A stretch of 41,135 bases of DNA from Undibacterium sp. (lineage in GTDB: Bacteria; Pseudomonadota; Gammaproteobacteria; Burkholderiales; Burkholderiaceae). The notes below the pieces were generated by a model, which was not told the origin of the DNA, did no database searches, and worked only from the letters and a program-made list of their open reading frames with translations. Position numbers and translations under genes: made by a program. The stretch spans positions 1 through 41,135 of the forward strand of contig JACMRF010000123.1 in NCBI GenBank assembly GCA_014376575.1. The letters are read 5' to 3'. How positions within the stretch are numbered: the stretch's first letter is position 1; every line of letters starts with the position of its first letter. This document shows positions 16,131-25,546 of the stretch, piece after piece.

Positions 16131-17522
16131 ATGTCTCTAGAAACATCCCTGATTCAAGTTGCCTCAGCCCCCAAGGCTAACCCTAAAGTTGGTTTTGTCT
16201 CACTCGGCTGCCCTAAAGCGCTGGTCGACTCGGAACAAATACTGACTCAGTTACGCGCAGAGGGCTACGATACTGCAAAATCGTACGATGGTGCCGATCT
16301 AGTAATCGTCAATACTTGTGGCTTCATCGATGCTGCAGTACAGGAATCGCTTGATGCAATTGGCGAGGCGCTGAGTGAAAACGGCAAGGTCATTGTGACC
16401 GGCTGTTTGGGTGCAAAAAAAGATGCTGATGGTAATGATCTTATTAGAAATATCCACCCAAAAGTATTGGCGGTAACTGGCCCACATGCGCTGACAGAAG
16501 TGATGAGTGCCGTGCATTTTCACCTGCCTAAACCGCATGAGCCATTCATTGACTTGGTGCCACCCCAAGGTGTCAAGCTTACTCCGAAGCACTTTGCCTA
16601 TCTAAAAATTTCAGAAGGTTGCAATCATCGTTGTAGTTTTTGCATCATTCCTTCGATGCGCGGTGATCTGGTATCTCGTCCGATTGGTGATGTGATGCTT
16701 GAAGCAGAAAACTTATTCAAAGCGGGCGTAAAAGAATTACTGGTGATCTCGCAAGATACCAGTGCCTACGGCGTTGATATTAAATTTCGCATGGGTTTCT
16801 GGAGCGGTAAGCCCCTTAAGACGCACATGACGCAATTGGTAGAAGCCTTGGGTGAGCTGGCCAAAAAATATGATGCGTGGGTGCGCTTGCATTACGTTTA
16901 TCCCTATCCGCACGTCGATCAAATTATTCCATTTATGAACAATGGCCATGTCCTGCCATACCTGGATGTGCCTTTGCAGCACGCACATCCAGATGTTCTG
17001 AAACGTATGAAGCGCCCAGCCAGTGGCGAGAAAAATATAGAACGTATTAAGGCATGGCGCGTCATGTGCCCGGAGATTACAATTCGGTCCACCTTCATTG
17101 CTGGCTTTCCCGGTGAAACCGAAGAAGAGTTTGAATATTTGCTCGATTTTCTGAAAGAAGCTGAGATTGATCGTTTGGGATGTTTTGCCTATTCGCCCGT
17201 TGATGGCGCAACCGCGAATGAACTGGCGAATCAGTTACCTGATGAGGTGCGCGAAGACCGTCGTCGTCGTGTCATGGAATTGCAAGAAGGGATATCTAAA
17301 AAACGTTTGCAAGCGAAGATAGGCAAGACTATGCGTGTATTGATTGACTCTCTTGATCGTAGCGGGGGGGTGGGTCGCAGCTCTGCTGATGCGCCAGAAA
17401 TTGATGGAGTGGTCTACGTTAAACCTCCATTTGAGCCCCACCGTAAACTTCTGGTCGGCGAATTTGTCGATGTCACTATTACCGCTGCTGATGCTCATGA
17501 TTTGTGGGGCGAGGCGATCTGA
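16131..17522 (+). CDS. rimO: Ribosomal protein S12 methylthiotransferase RimO
   Basis: This 463-residue radical-SAM enzyme adds a methylthio group to the conserved aspartate of ribosomal protein S12. Domains in order: the MTTase N-terminal domain binding one [4Fe-4S] cluster through C27 ([13 protein letters not shown]), C63 (VNTCGF) and C92 (VTGCLG); the radical-SAM core with C164, C168 and C171 in [17 protein letters not shown]; and a C-terminal TRAM domain (about 395-463). The sequence [13 protein letters not shown] is diagnostic for RimO rather than MiaB. The ATG at 16131 is chosen over an in-frame TTG at 16113. A run of seven G within the TRAM part (near 17364) encodes SGGVGRSS in frame and does not break the gene. 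Confidence 0.96.
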   Translation: MSLETSLIQVASAPKANPKVGFVSLGCPKALVDSEQILTQLRAEGYDTAKSYDGADLVIVNTCGFIDAAVQESLDAIGEALSENGKVIVTGCLGAKKDADGNDLIRNIHPKVLAVTGPHALTEVMSAVHFHLPKPHEPFIDLVPPQGVKLTPKHFAYLKISEGCNHRCSFCIIPSMRGDLVSRPIGDVMLEAENLFKAGVKELLVISQDTSAYGVDIKFRMGFWSGKPLKTHMTQLVEALGELAKKYDAWVRLHYVYPYPHVDQIIPFMNNGHVLPYLDVPLQHAHPDVLKRMKRPASGEKNIERIKAWRVMCPEITIRSTFIAGFPGETEEEFEYLLDFLKEAEIDRLGCFAYSPVDGATANELANQLPDEVREDRRRRVMELQEGISKKRLQAKIGKTMRVLIDSLDRSGGVGRSSADAPEIDGVVYVKPPFEPHRKLLVGEFVDVTITAADAHDLWGEAI

Positions 17523-17616
17523 TTTTTTTGAGGTAATGACCAGAAACGTAAGCTGGCTGAGGCTTTGCAGGCGAAATCAGATTGTAAGCCTTATGCAGTA
17601 AGCGTTTATGGCTAGT

Positions 17617-17715
17617 GGGAACTTCTAAGAGCCACTGAATTGAAAATTCACATCTATTAAAATCAATGACATAACAGTGAAAAAACGTTGAAAAATAGGG
17701 CTTTTAGAAGTTCCC
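17617..17715. mobile_element. 99-bp MITE-like element with terminal inverted repeats and 4-bp target duplication
   Basis: The left end GGGAACTTCTAAGAGCC (17617-17633) and the right end GGCTTTTAGAAGTTCCC (17699-17715) are inverted repeats, identical at 16 of 17 positions and perfect over the outer 12. The element is flanked on both sides by TAGT (17613-17616 and 17716-17719), as expected for a target-site duplication. The 65-bp interior is AT-rich and non-coding. It fits a miniature inverted-repeat transposable element moved in trans by a DDE transposase, possibly IS5-superfamily from the GGGAAC-type end; that assignment is a guess. The element occupies part of the 336-bp rimO-metC gap (17523-17858). 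The rest of the gap holds no credible ORF, only the rimO 3' flank and the presumed metC promoter. Confidence 0.72.
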
Positions 17716-17858
17716 TAGTATGTTGAAATACTATCTTTGATCGCTCAATATCATCTGTTTTAAATAAATTTGATGTGCGGTGATGTTCTGAAAGTCTGCT
17801 ACTCGGCAGATCCATCTTCTCATTCTGCATGATTCTTCATCATTGACGGTAAATTACT

Positions 17859-19040
17859 ATGGCCCAAAATACAAATTCCATCGTCGGTCTGAACACAACG
17901 TTGACGCACAGCGATTATCAAGTTCCAGACGGTTTTGCCGCATTGCCGACCGCAATTCATCACGCATCAACTGTGCTATTTAAAGACGTTGCAGCGATGC
18001 GTGCTCGCCGTTGGCAAGATAAATCAGCCTACACCTACGGTCTTCACGGGACGCCAACCAGCTTTACGCTGGAAGCACGCTTGGCTGAGATAGAGCAGGG
18101 CAAATACTGTCTGCTAGCACCTAGTGGATTGGCGGCGATTACTTTAGTTGACATGGCGCTACTGCAAGCGGGAGATGACATGTTATTACCCGATAATGTT
18201 TATAACCCGAATCGCGAACTAGGTGATTGGCTGTCGCGTAGTTTTGGCATCAGCGCACGCTATTACAATCCACTTATTGGTGCAGGTATCACTGATCTGA
18301 TTCAGACAAATACCAAATTGATCTGGGCCGAAGCGCCAGGTTCGGTCTCCATGGAAGTGCCGGATATCCCCGCGATCTGTGCTGCCGCTCACGCTAAAGG
18401 GATTTTGGTTGCTATTGATAATACTTGGTCTGGTGGAATCGCATTTGCCGCGTTTGAGCATGGCGTTGATATCATCATGCAAGCCCTGACCAAGTATCAA
18501 AGCGGTGGCTCAGACGTACTGATGGGCGCAGTCATTACCAAAGACACCGCGCTGAATGCGCGTTTGCAAGCAGCGCATATGCGGCTCGGTTTTGGCGTTG
18601 GGATGGATGATGTTTATCTTGTGTTACGTAATTTGCCTACGCTTAAGTTGCGTTTCGATGCGCATGATCGCAGTGCACGTAAAGTCGCGACGTGGTTGCA
18701 AGCACGAGTGGAGGTTAATAAAGTGTTACATCCGGCTTTTCCTGACTGCCCCGGGCATGACATATGGAAGCGTGACTTCACAGGTGCCGGTGGCTTGTTT
18801 TCGATCTTGTTTGATGCGCGTTACAGTGAAGCACAAACCGATCACTTCGTGAATCAGCTCAAGCTGTTTAAGATAGGATTTAGCTGGGGCGGGGCACACA
18901 GTTTGTGCTTACCTTATCGTATTGCACAAATGCGTCAGGATTGGCCGCACGACGGTATTCTGGTTCGGTTTAATATCGGGCTGGAAGATACCGAAGATTT
19001 GATCGCTGATATTGAGCAAGCGTTGGCGAGTTTGAGATGA
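17859..19040 (+). CDS. metC: Cystathionine beta-lyase (MetC-type, PLP-dependent)
   Basis: This 393-residue Cys/Met-metabolism PLP enzyme has the PLP-binding lysine K212 in QALTKYQSGGSDVLMGA, the phosphate and ring-binding stretch LLAPSGLAAITL (about 85-96), the AYTYGLHGTPTSFTLEARLAE region split over 57-77, and D187 in VAIDNTWSGG. It most resembles the MetC cystathionine beta-lyases of Proteobacteria, which cleave cystathionine to homocysteine, pyruvate and ammonia. Related cystathionine gamma-synthases and gamma-lyases share the fold, so the exact reaction is inferred. It is a single-gene unit between two repeat elements: the MITE-like element upstream and the palindrome at 19077-19148 downstream. 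Codon use is slightly more GC-rich than in the flanking small genes. Confidence 0.9.
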   Translation: MAQNTNSIVGLNTTLTHSDYQVPDGFAALPTAIHHASTVLFKDVAAMRARRWQDKSAYTYGLHGTPTSFTLEARLAEIEQGKYCLLAPSGLAAITLVDMALLQAGDDMLLPDNVYNPNRELGDWLSRSFGISARYYNPLIGAGITDLIQTNTKLIWAEAPGSVSMEVPDIPAICAAAHAKGILVAIDNTWSGGIAFAAFEHGVDIIMQALTKYQSGGSDVLMGAVITKDTALNARLQAAHMRLGFGVGMDDVYLVLRNLPTLKLRFDAHDRSARKVATWLQARVEVNKVLHPAFPDCPGHDIWKRDFTGAGGLFSILFDARYSEAQTDHFVNQLKLFKIGFSWGGAHSLCLPYRIAQMRQDWPHDGILVRFNIGLEDTEDLIADIEQALASLR

Positions 19041-19076
19041 TGTATTGAGCACCTATATTGTATTAAAAATAGTATT

Positions 19077-19148
19077 ACCACTACGCAGTCTACATAAGCC
19101 TTTCAAGCGCATATTGGCTGTAAACCCGCATGAATACTGCGTGGTGGT
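19077..19148. repeat. Intergenic palindromic repeat (copy A), related to the element at 39603-39710
   Basis: ACCACTACGCAGT at 19077-19089 is the inverted repeat of ACTGCGTGGTGGT at 19136-19148, with one mismatch in 13, around a 46-nt interior. The right half, AACCCGCATGAATACTGCGT (19123-19142), matches AACCCGCATGAACAGTGCGT at 39666-39685 in 18 of 20 positions. The two palindromes therefore look like divergent members of one repeat family. It lies just after metC in the 217-bp gap before the convergent small gene and has no coding potential. It could fold into a long hairpin and end metC transcripts, although no T run follows. Confidence 0.55.
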
Positions 19149-19257
19149 CTGGGTGCATATTAAATATCACAATAAAGTGGCAATGCTTGACGAAATTACC
19201 CATGGCGAGAAATAATTAAAATCAATTCTCGCGATGAAAATAAACGGCCTAGATAGC

Positions 19258-19455
19258 TTATTTACTCGCGCTTGAGGCGTTTTGGTCAACAGCAGGAGTG
19301 GAAGCTGGAGTCGTTACTTCAGGAGCGTTAGCATGTACTTCCGTTAGGTTGGTACCTGAAGACTCACCTTGCATATCAATTTTGTCACCGGCTTTAAAAA
19401 TGAAAAAAAGTGCGGCACCGGCGAAGATGATGAAGGCTACTAAAATTTTCCACAT
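19258..19455 (-). CDS. Small membrane-anchored protein, unknown function (65 aa)
   Basis: The protein has one N-terminal transmembrane helix (MWKILVAFIIFAGAALFFIFKAG). A polar, Ala/Thr/Ser-rich tail follows (DKIDMQGESSG, then APEVTTPASTPAVDQNASSASK) without cysteines or a recognisable domain. A ribosome site (AAGGGA) is suitably placed before the ATG, which supports translation. It is likely an inner-membrane protein with a disordered periplasmic tail. It lies between the metC-side palindrome and the acnA terminator on the same strand as acnA, but the acnA terminator separates the two. I do not recognise a named family. Confidence 0.6.
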   Translation of the reverse strand: MWKILVAFIIFAGAALFFIFKAGDKIDMQGESSGTNLTEVHANAPEVTTPASTPAVDQNASSASK

Positions 19456-19585
19456 GATGATTCCCTTAGATGTTGATAAAAATAGTTGTTAATGGAGGAT
19501 AAGAGTTGATATTGGTTTCTTCATTGAGATTGAAAACATAGTGAACTTCAAGACTTACAGCTTCCTTGCAATGGCTGAGTAACAA

Positions 19586-19625
19586 AGAAAAAGGGATGAA
19601 TTTACTTGAAATTCATCCCTTTTCA
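19586..19625 (-). terminator. Rho-independent terminator after acnA
   Basis: AAGGGATGAATT at 19591-19602 pairs with AATTCATCCCTT at 19610-19621 around a 7-nt loop. In the minus-strand RNA it is followed by UUUUUCUUU, 50 bp after the acnA stop. Confidence 0.92.
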
Positions 19626-19672
19626 GAGAAGCCAGTTAATGTGAGATCTACATCTCACTTCACCTTATTCTT

Positions 19673-22408
19673 TTACGCGGCCAATAACTGACGCAATACG
19701 AACGGCAAAATACCGCCGTGCTTGTAGTAATCAACTTCAATCGGCGTATCGATGCGCAGCAAGACCTTAACTTCTTGCTTGTCGCCATTTGCCCGATGGA
19801 TGACTAAGGTTACTTGTTGCTGTGGCTTGATCTCGTTTTCGAGGCCTTTAAGATCAAAAATTTCATTCCCAGTGATACCTAAAGTATCAACACTATCTGT
19901 ACCTAAGAATTGCAATGGCAAGACGCCCATGCCGACCAGGTTTGAGCGGTGGATGCGTTCATACGAGCGTGTGATGACAGCCTTTACGCCCAGCAATTGT
20001 GTGCCTTTGGCGGCCCAATCACGCGATGAACCTGTGCCGTATTCTTCACCACCGAAGATCATCGTTGGTGTACCTTCAGCAACGTATTTCATTGCGGCAT
20101 CATAGATGGACATTTGTTCGCCAGTTGGTTGGAACAGGGTTTCGCCGCCTTCCACGCGCATGCCGTCTGCTGTCAACGGTATCATCAAGTTCTTGATACG
20201 GACGTTGGCAAAAGTACCGCGCATCATGATCTCGTGATTGCCGCGACGTGAGCCATAGGAGTTGAAATCGGCTTTCAACACGCCATTCTCTTTTAGCCAT
20301 TTACCAGCAGGGCTAGATTCTTTGATGGAGCCAGCTGGCGAGATATGATCGGTCGTGATCGAGTCACCAAAAACACCAAGCGCACGCGCGCCAGTGATGC
20401 CAGTGGCGGCAGCTTTTGGTTCCATCGTGAAATCGGCAAAGAAAGGTGGTTCGGCGATGTAGGTGGAAGTAGGCCAGTTATAGACTTCGCCTTCGGCCAC
20501 GCCTTTGATGTTTTCCCATAATTTACCTGGCGCAGCTTTAATGTCAGCGTAGTTGTCTTTGAAAGTTTTGGAGTTCATCGCATACTTCATCAACTTGTTG
20601 ATTTCTGCACTTGTTGGCCAGATGTCGCCCAAGAAAATATCCTTGCCTTTGACGCGGCCTACTGGCTCGGTCATCAAATCTTTCGTCATATTGCCAGCGA
20701 TGGCATAGGCCACAACTAAAGGAGGGGAGGCTAAGAAGTTGGAACGAATATTCGGGTGAATCCGTGCTTCAAAGTTGCGGTTGCCAGAAAGAATAGCCGA
20801 GGCAACGATGTCGTTTGCAACGATAGCATCGTTCATCGCAGGAGTTAAATCACCAGCGTTACCGATACAGGTCGTGCAACCATAACCAGCGAGGGTAAAA
20901 CCTAATTTTTCCAAATAAGGAAGTAATCCAGCCGCTTCCAGATATTTCGTAACCACACGTGATCCTGGAGCTAAGGACGTTTTGATGTGCGGAGATACTT
21001 TCAAACCAGCTTCAACCGCTTTCTTCGCCAATAAACCAGCCGCTAGCAAGACGCTAGGATTGGAGGTGTTGGTGCATGAAGTAATTGCTGCAATCAGGAT
21101 GTCACCATTCTTAACTTTGACGCCATCGGAATTGGTGTAGACCGCATCCAGAGCTTCGGCCTTTTTGTTAAAGCCATTCTCAGAAACTGGTTTGCTGAAC
21201 AGATCTGCAAAAGTGGCGCGAACGTTGCCGATTTCGATACGATCTTGTGGACGCTTAGGGCCCGCTAGAGAAGGTGCTACTGTTGCTAAATCTAACGACA
21301 CTTCATTGCTGTAGTCGATGTCACCTTGTTTAGGAATTCCAAACATTTTTTGTGCTTTGAAATAGCCTTCAAATGCAGCGATTTCTGCTTTGGTGCGGCC
21401 AGTGCCTTTGAAGTAATCAATCGTCACTTCATCAACTGGGAAGAAACCCATTGTTGCGCCGTATTCCGGCGCCATGTTGGCAATAGTTGCGCGGTCTGTC
21501 AGTGATAATGAACGTGTACCTTCGCCGAAGAATTCGACAAATTTGCCGACAACTTTTGCTTTGCGCAGTAGTTCAGTTATCGTCAATACTAGATCGGTTG
21601 CGGTGCAACCTTCACGCAATGCATTGGTGAGATTGACGCCGACAACGTCCGGTGTCAGGAAGTAAACTGGCTGACCTAACATACCGGCTTCAGCTTCAAT
21701 TCCGCCTACGCCCCAGCCAACTACGCCAATACCGTTGATCATGGTGGTGTGGGAGTCTGTACCGACTAAGGTATCTGGATAATAAATGTCATTTTTCTTG
21801 GCATCTTGCGCTTTGTGTACGCCGCGTGCCAGATATTCGAGATTGATTTGATGGACAATACCAAAACCAGGTGGAACAACGCCGAAAGTATCAAAGGCTT
21901 GCATGCCCCATTTCATAAACTGATAACGTTCGCTGTTGCGTGAAAACTCGAGCTTCATGTTCAGATCAAGTGCATTTTTTACGCGAAAATGCGTGATATC
22001 CACGGAATGATCAACAACTAGATCAACTGGAACTAAAGGTTCAATACCTTTAGGATTTTTGCCCATTTTAGCTGCTACGTTACGCATTGCCGCTAGATCT
22101 GCCAGTAAAGGAACGCCCGTAAAATCTTGCAAAACAACGCGCGAAACAACGAAAGGAATTTCGTCAACACGGCTAGCCGTGGCACTCCAATTTGCAAGCT
22201 GCTTTACGTGCTCTGCCGTGACTTTTTTACCATCGCAGTTACGTAGTACGGATTCTAGAACGATACGGACAGATACTGGAAGACGTGAGAGGTTTACACC
22301 AAGATTTTTTTCTAATGCAGGCAAAGAGAAAAATTTGCCTTTTTTAGTGTCTGAAATCTTAAAATCCTTCAGGGTTTTGAATTCATCTTTATACGCAACT
22401 TGGCTCAT
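19673..22408 (-). CDS. acnA: Aconitate hydratase A (aconitase)
   Basis: This 911-residue TCA-cycle enzyme interconverts citrate and isocitrate through a [4Fe-4S] cluster. The cluster ligands are C445 ([14 protein letters not shown]) and C511 and C514 ([10 protein letters not shown]). The C-terminal swivel domain has [29 protein letters not shown] and [16 protein letters not shown]. Length and motifs place it in the AcnA/IRP1 group rather than AcnB. The ribosome site is AAGGAAC. It is transcribed alone between two terminator-like regions. The adjacent minus-strand genes (an MliC-like protein, a CoA-ester lyase and mdh) each have their own spacing. The AcnA type is usually the more oxidant-stable aconitase in bacteria that also have AcnB; AcnB is not in this window. 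Confidence 0.97.
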   Translation of the reverse strand: MSQVAYKDEFKTLKDFKISDTKKGKFFSLPALEKNLGVNLSRLPVSVRIVLESVLRNCDGKKVTAEHVKQLANWSATASRVDEIPFVVSRVVLQDFTGVPLLADLAAMRNVAAKMGKNPKGIEPLVPVDLVVDHSVDITHFRVKNALDLNMKLEFSRNSERYQFMKWGMQAFDTFGVVPPGFGIVHQINLEYLARGVHKAQDAKKNDIYYPDTLVGTDSHTTMINGIGVVGWGVGGIEAEAGMLGQPVYFLTPDVVGVNLTNALREGCTATDLVLTITELLRKAKVVGKFVEFFGEGTRSLSLTDRATIANMAPEYGATMGFFPVDEVTIDYFKGTGRTKAEIAAFEGYFKAQKMFGIPKQGDIDYSNEVSLDLATVAPSLAGPKRPQDRIEIGNVRATFADLFSKPVSENGFNKKAEALDAVYTNSDGVKVKNGDILIAAITSCTNTSNPSVLLAAGLLAKKAVEAGLKVSPHIKTSLAPGSRVVTKYLEAAGLLPYLEKLGFTLAGYGCTTCIGNAGDLTPAMNDAIVANDIVASAILSGNRNFEARIHPNIRSNFLASPPLVVAYAIAGNMTKDLMTEPVGRVKGKDIFLGDIWPTSAEINKLMKYAMNSKTFKDNYADIKAAPGKLWENIKGVAEGEVYNWPTSTYIAEPPFFADFTMEPKAAATGITGARALGVFGDSITTDHISPAGSIKESSPAGKWLKENGVLKADFNSYGSRRGNHEIMMRGTFANVRIKNLMIPLTADGMRVEGGETLFQPTGEQMSIYDAAMKYVAEGTPTMIFGGEEYGTGSSRDWAAKGTQLLGVKAVITRSYERIHRSNLVGMGVLPLQFLGTDSVDTLGITGNEIFDLKGLENEIKPQQQVTLVIHRANGDKQEVKVLLRIDTPIEVDYYKHGGILPFVLRQLLAA

Positions 22409-22581
22409 GGTTGTTCCTTATTTACAAAAATCAGTGGTCAAAAAACATGCTTACTATTATTTTACTTCTAGATAATTCGTTATGCATCAAATTGAAGCAA
22501 AAGCCATATTCTAAGAAATATTTATATTTATATTTACAAACTTTATTGTTGATTTAACTTCAATGTAACCTTAACGATCGA

Positions 22582-23067
22582 TTACTTAGTTTGTGTCGAA
22601 GCCTCAATTGTTGATTCAGCTTCAGCCAAGACTGGCTCTGTAGTCTTGCATTCATTAGCTAGTTGCTTACCTTTATGAGAATCAAGAAGTAAGCCCTTTG
22701 CCGGAATACCGATAAAAACAAAACCCGCCTTACGATTTTCGAACCGATTTGCACCCGTCGAAGTTTCAATTCTAGTCATTCTATAAATCCGATTTTTCCA
22801 TCGCATTGCCACATGTTGACTATCTTCAGCGTTGGTATACATGGTCAAGTAATTTCCCAGTTCACACTTGTATTCAAAATTTTTACTCTGTTTAATATTG
22901 GGTTCGACATCATCTTCATCAACGACTTCGGACGCAGGAGCTACTTTGTTTGTTTTTATTGCAGATTTTGTCTTGCTGACAGGAGTGCTTGCATGAGCTA
23001 GTCCTGGCAAACTAAAAATGCTAGCCATTAATATGACTAAACCGACTATGTGGATAAATTTTTTCAT
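22582..23067 (-). CDS. Exported protein with MliC-like (c-type lysozyme inhibitor) core
   Basis: This 161-residue protein has a Sec signal peptide (MKKFIHIVGLVILMASIFSLPGLAHA) and a Lys/Thr/Glu-rich linker. A beta-rich core at about 64-140 follows: FEYKCELGNYLTMY, HVAMRWKNRIYRM, then STGANRFENRKAGFVFIGIPAKGLLLD and a closing Cys in ANEC (given in parts under 20 residues each when quoted). Two cysteines bracket the core, as in MliC/PliC lysozyme inhibitors, where an xYxC start and a G-A-x-R-(Y/F) turn are typical. The tail is Glu/Thr-rich. There is no lipobox, so it should be periplasmic and soluble rather than membrane-bound. The ribosome site AAGGAGA is strong. The resemblance is by pattern only; an unrelated small beta-barrel is possible. 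It sits between acnA and the CoA-ester lyase with no obvious functional tie. Confidence 0.7.
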   Translation of the reverse strand: MKKFIHIVGLVILMASIFSLPGLAHASTPVSKTKSAIKTNKVAPASEVVDEDDVEPNIKQSKNFEYKCELGNYLTMYTNAEDSQHVAMRWKNRIYRMTRIETSTGANRFENRKAGFVFIGIPAKGLLLDSHKGKQLANECKTTEPVLAEAESTIEASTQTK

Positions 23068-23109
23068 TTAAATCTCCTTGTGACACGGTTTTGTTTGTAC
23101 AGCATATGA

Positions 23110-24081
23110 TTATAAAAAATTTTGCGCATTTTCAGGTAACGTTATTTGGCTCATTTGTGCTTTTTTTAGCAGCATCCAATAGTAACGATAACTAGCTCTA
23201 TCATGCAAACGACCATTAACTTGTATGGGCCCCCATTGTTCTTGTTGCGCCGTGCTTAAAATCGTGACAGCTTCGTTAATTTCAGAACTTCTAGGTGACA
23301 TTGCCCTCAAAATTGGCTTGATCTGATCCGGATGAATACTCCACATTCTTGTGTAGCCGCACTCTAGCATTGCACGAGTAGCATCGCCAGCAACGGTGGC
23401 GGTGTCCTTAATTTCTGTGGTTACATTGTGTGAAGGAGTTTTTCCGTATCGATGGCACGCAGCGGAAATTTCTAGTTTGGCTCGCATTATCAGCGGATGA
23501 GAAAACTGTCCTGGTGATCGCATTGCGTTTGAAGGGATAGCTCCGTAATGCGATGATACAAAATCCATTATGCCAAAAGACAAACATTCCACTTGTTGCA
23601 ACGCTGCGATTTGGTCAACGTTCGCCAGAGCGTTATGCGTTTCGATCAACACATGAATGGGAAGATGTTCACGTCCGTATTTTTTGGCAATTAAATTAAT
23701 ATGCTTTATAGCGGCATTGATTTGTTCTGCATTGTCGACTTTAGGTATGACGATATACGCAATTTTTTGGGCCGCAGACTGTAATATTGCTTCAACATCC
23801 GACTCGAAAAAAACACTATCAATATCGTGGACTCTTACGCCGATACGTTGCAAACGATTTTCTTCGGAGGCGAGCAGTTTTCCGGCCAGTTGGGCATGCG
23901 CTCTCTCACTGCCAGTTGATGCTCCATCTTCGCAGTCAAAAGTAATATCAAAAATAGGCCCCAATTCATTTTGGAGTGCTATTGATTTACGCATGAGCTT
24001 TTCAGAACCAGCGTAATGATCGCAAACTGGAAGAAAAACCGGCGATGTTTGATTTTGAAATAAAACTTTGGAAGGATGCAT
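23110..24081 (-). CDS. HpcH/HpaI aldolase / CitE-like CoA-ester lyase
   Basis: This 323-residue TIM-barrel protein is of the citrate lyase beta-subunit-like family. The metal and acyl-CoA site is visible: FDITFDCEDGAS (about 44-55), the arginine in GVRVHDID, YIVIPKV, HVLIETHNALANVDQIAAL with the metal-binding Glu, and FGIMDFVSSHYGAIP. Members cleave or form malyl-CoA, citramalyl-CoA or related thioesters. Citrate-lyase partners (citD, citF) are absent, so a stand-alone CoA-ester lyase is likely. In Burkholderiales a gene of this group often follows mdh, as here, which suggests a link to dicarboxylate or acyl-CoA metabolism. The mdh terminator at 24112-24152 lies just upstream, so expression may need its own promoter or read-through. 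No clear ribosome site. The exact substrate is unknown. Confidence 0.85.
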   Translation of the reverse strand: MHPSKVLFQNQTSPVFLPVCDHYAGSEKLMRKSIALQNELGPIFDITFDCEDGASTGSERAHAQLAGKLLASEENRLQRIGVRVHDIDSVFFESDVEAILQSAAQKIAYIVIPKVDNAEQINAAIKHINLIAKKYGREHLPIHVLIETHNALANVDQIAALQQVECLSFGIMDFVSSHYGAIPSNAMRSPGQFSHPLIMRAKLEISAACHRYGKTPSHNVTTEIKDTATVAGDATRAMLECGYTRMWSIHPDQIKPILRAMSPRSSEINEAVTILSTAQQEQWGPIQVNGRLHDRASYRYYWMLLKKAQMSQITLPENAQNFL

Positions 24082-24111
24082 CAGTTATGATTTTTAAGAT
24101 GAAATCGGCAA

Positions 24112-24152
24112 TAATAAAAACAGGTTTGATATTCTTTGACATCAAACCTGTT
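24112..24152 (-). terminator. Rho-independent terminator after mdh
   Basis: AACAGGTTTGAT at 24119-24130 pairs perfectly with ATCAAACCTGTT at 24141-24152 around a 10-nt loop. On the minus strand it is followed by UUUUAUUAUU, 10 bp after the mdh stop. Confidence 0.92.
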
Positions 24153-24162
24153 GTTGATACTG

Positions 24163-25152
24163 TTAGCCAACCAAATGCTTTACGCCATCACGTTCTTCTT
24201 GCAATTCTTTCAGCGTGATATTGATGCGTTCGCGAGAAAACTCATCAATTTCTAAACCTTGAACAATCGTATATTCACCATCCGCAGTCGTAACTGGGAA
24301 ACCAAACATCGTGCCTTCAGGAATGCCGTAGGATCCATCTGACGGAATGCCCATTGTTGTCCATTTGCCGCTTGTCCCGAGAACCCAGTCGCGTACATGA
24401 TCAATTGCAGCATTTGCCGCGGAAGCTGCAGATGACAAGCCGCGAGCTTCAATAATTGCTGCACCACGTTTACCTACTGTGGGTAAGAACATATCTTTGT
24501 TCCATACCTGATCATTAATTAAATCCTTAACAGCATGACCGTCGGCAGTAGCAAAACGATAATCGGCGTACATTGTTGGAGAGTGGTTACCCCAAACACA
24601 CAATTTTTCAATTGCGGTAACAGGTTTTCCGATTTTCGCTGCAACTTGCGATAGGGCGCGGTTGTGATCCAAGCGCAACATGGCAGTGAAATTTTTCGCC
24701 GGCAAACTAGGTGCAGATTTCATCGCTATGTAAGCATTGGTATTGGCTGGATTGCCTACGACCAATATTTTAACGTTGCGTGATGCCACTGCATCCAGAG
24801 CCTTACCTTGTACAGTGAAGATCTGCGCATTAGCTTCTAATAAGTCTTTACGTTCCATACCAGGACCGCGTGGGCGCGCACCAACAAGCAGCGCGACGTC
24901 GATGTCCTTAAAGGCGCTCATTGGATCACTGTGTGCGGTCATGCCTACTAACAGTGAAAAGGCGCAATCATCGATTTCCATCATGACGCCTTTCAGTGCC
25001 TTTTGAGCTTTTTCGTCAGGAATTTCCAGTAATTGCAAAATCACTGGTTGGTCTTTGCCCAGCATATCGCCATTGGCGATACGGAACAGAAGGGAATAGC
25101 CGATTTGGCCAGCAGCGCCGGTAACAGCTACGCGCATAGGGGACTTCGCCAT
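24163..25152 (-). CDS. mdh: Malate dehydrogenase (NAD-dependent)
   Basis: This 329-residue oxidoreductase converts malate to oxaloacetate. It shows the NAD-binding loop [16 protein letters not shown] at 10-25, the substrate loop [16 protein letters not shown] with its arginines, [10 protein letters not shown], the [12 protein letters not shown] active-site Asp and [12 protein letters not shown] with the catalytic His. It belongs to the dimeric MDH type 2 group common in Betaproteobacteria, which is related to cytosolic MDHs and distinct from the E. coli Mdh. The ribosome site TTGGAGAT precedes the ATG. It is divergent from the GntR gene across a 394-bp gap and ends at a strong terminator. It forms one end of the TCA block. 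Confidence 0.97.
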   Translation of the reverse strand: MAKSPMRVAVTGAAGQIGYSLLFRIANGDMLGKDQPVILQLLEIPDEKAQKALKGVMMEIDDCAFSLLVGMTAHSDPMSAFKDIDVALLVGARPRGPGMERKDLLEANAQIFTVQGKALDAVASRNVKILVVGNPANTNAYIAMKSAPSLPAKNFTAMLRLDHNRALSQVAAKIGKPVTAIEKLCVWGNHSPTMYADYRFATADGHAVKDLINDQVWNKDMFLPTVGKRGAAIIEARGLSSAASAANAAIDHVRDWVLGTSGKWTTMGIPSDGSYGIPEGTMFGFPVTTADGEYTIVQGLEIDEFSRERINITLKELQEERDGVKHLVG

Positions 25153-25546
25153 GATGCATCTCCAAGTTGATGTTAAGTTAATATTAATTTTTACTTTTTT
25201 GATTATTGCTTTATGCGAATGATCTCGAAGCAGCTAAATTTATGATGATATTGATGATACCGATGAAAGCGAGCTAAGTCAGTCAAATTTACGGAGTAGT
25301 AAAAAAACGCGAGTAAAAAATCTTGATCTAAATTCACTCACACATAGAAAAATCGCGTACCACTAGCCTCCTACATTACTTTTGCTGTGGCTGTAGTGCT
25401 TGATGTATCCAGAAAATATGTTATTCCGATCAAGTTTAGGTTGACTTGATAGAAGTGTCAATCGATATCTTATGTCTTATATAAGACATATCACTTGTAA
25501 ATTTGTTCTGGACGAAGTGGTTGTTTTTGTGGTGAAATCGTATCCT
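25153..25546. other. Divergent regulatory gap between mdh and the GntR regulator
   Basis: This 394-bp AT-rich stretch has no credible gene. It must hold the mdh promoter on the minus strand and the gntR promoter on the plus strand. On the gntR side, TTGACT at 25441-25446 could serve as a -35 and is itself half of an inverted repeat (TTGAC...GTCAA, 25441-25461). A perfect 20-bp palindrome follows at 25471-25490 (separate entry). On the mdh side I see no convincing -35/-10 pair. Confidence 0.5.
25471..25490. promoter_or_regulatory. Perfect 20-bp palindrome, candidate GntR operator
   Basis: TATGTCTTATATAAGACATA is exactly self-complementary with an AT-rich centre. This is the shape expected for a GntR-family dimer site. 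It lies 57-76 bp before the chosen gntR start, next to a TTGACT -35-like box, so it probably overlaps the gntR promoter and would give autoregulation. The same gap serves mdh. I found no second full copy before sdhC, gltA or odhA. Confidence 0.65.

Noticed and set aside
17360..17376. Run of G in rimO as a frameshift site
   Set aside because: The frame continues correctly through the TRAM domain to the normal stop, so there is no sign of slippage.
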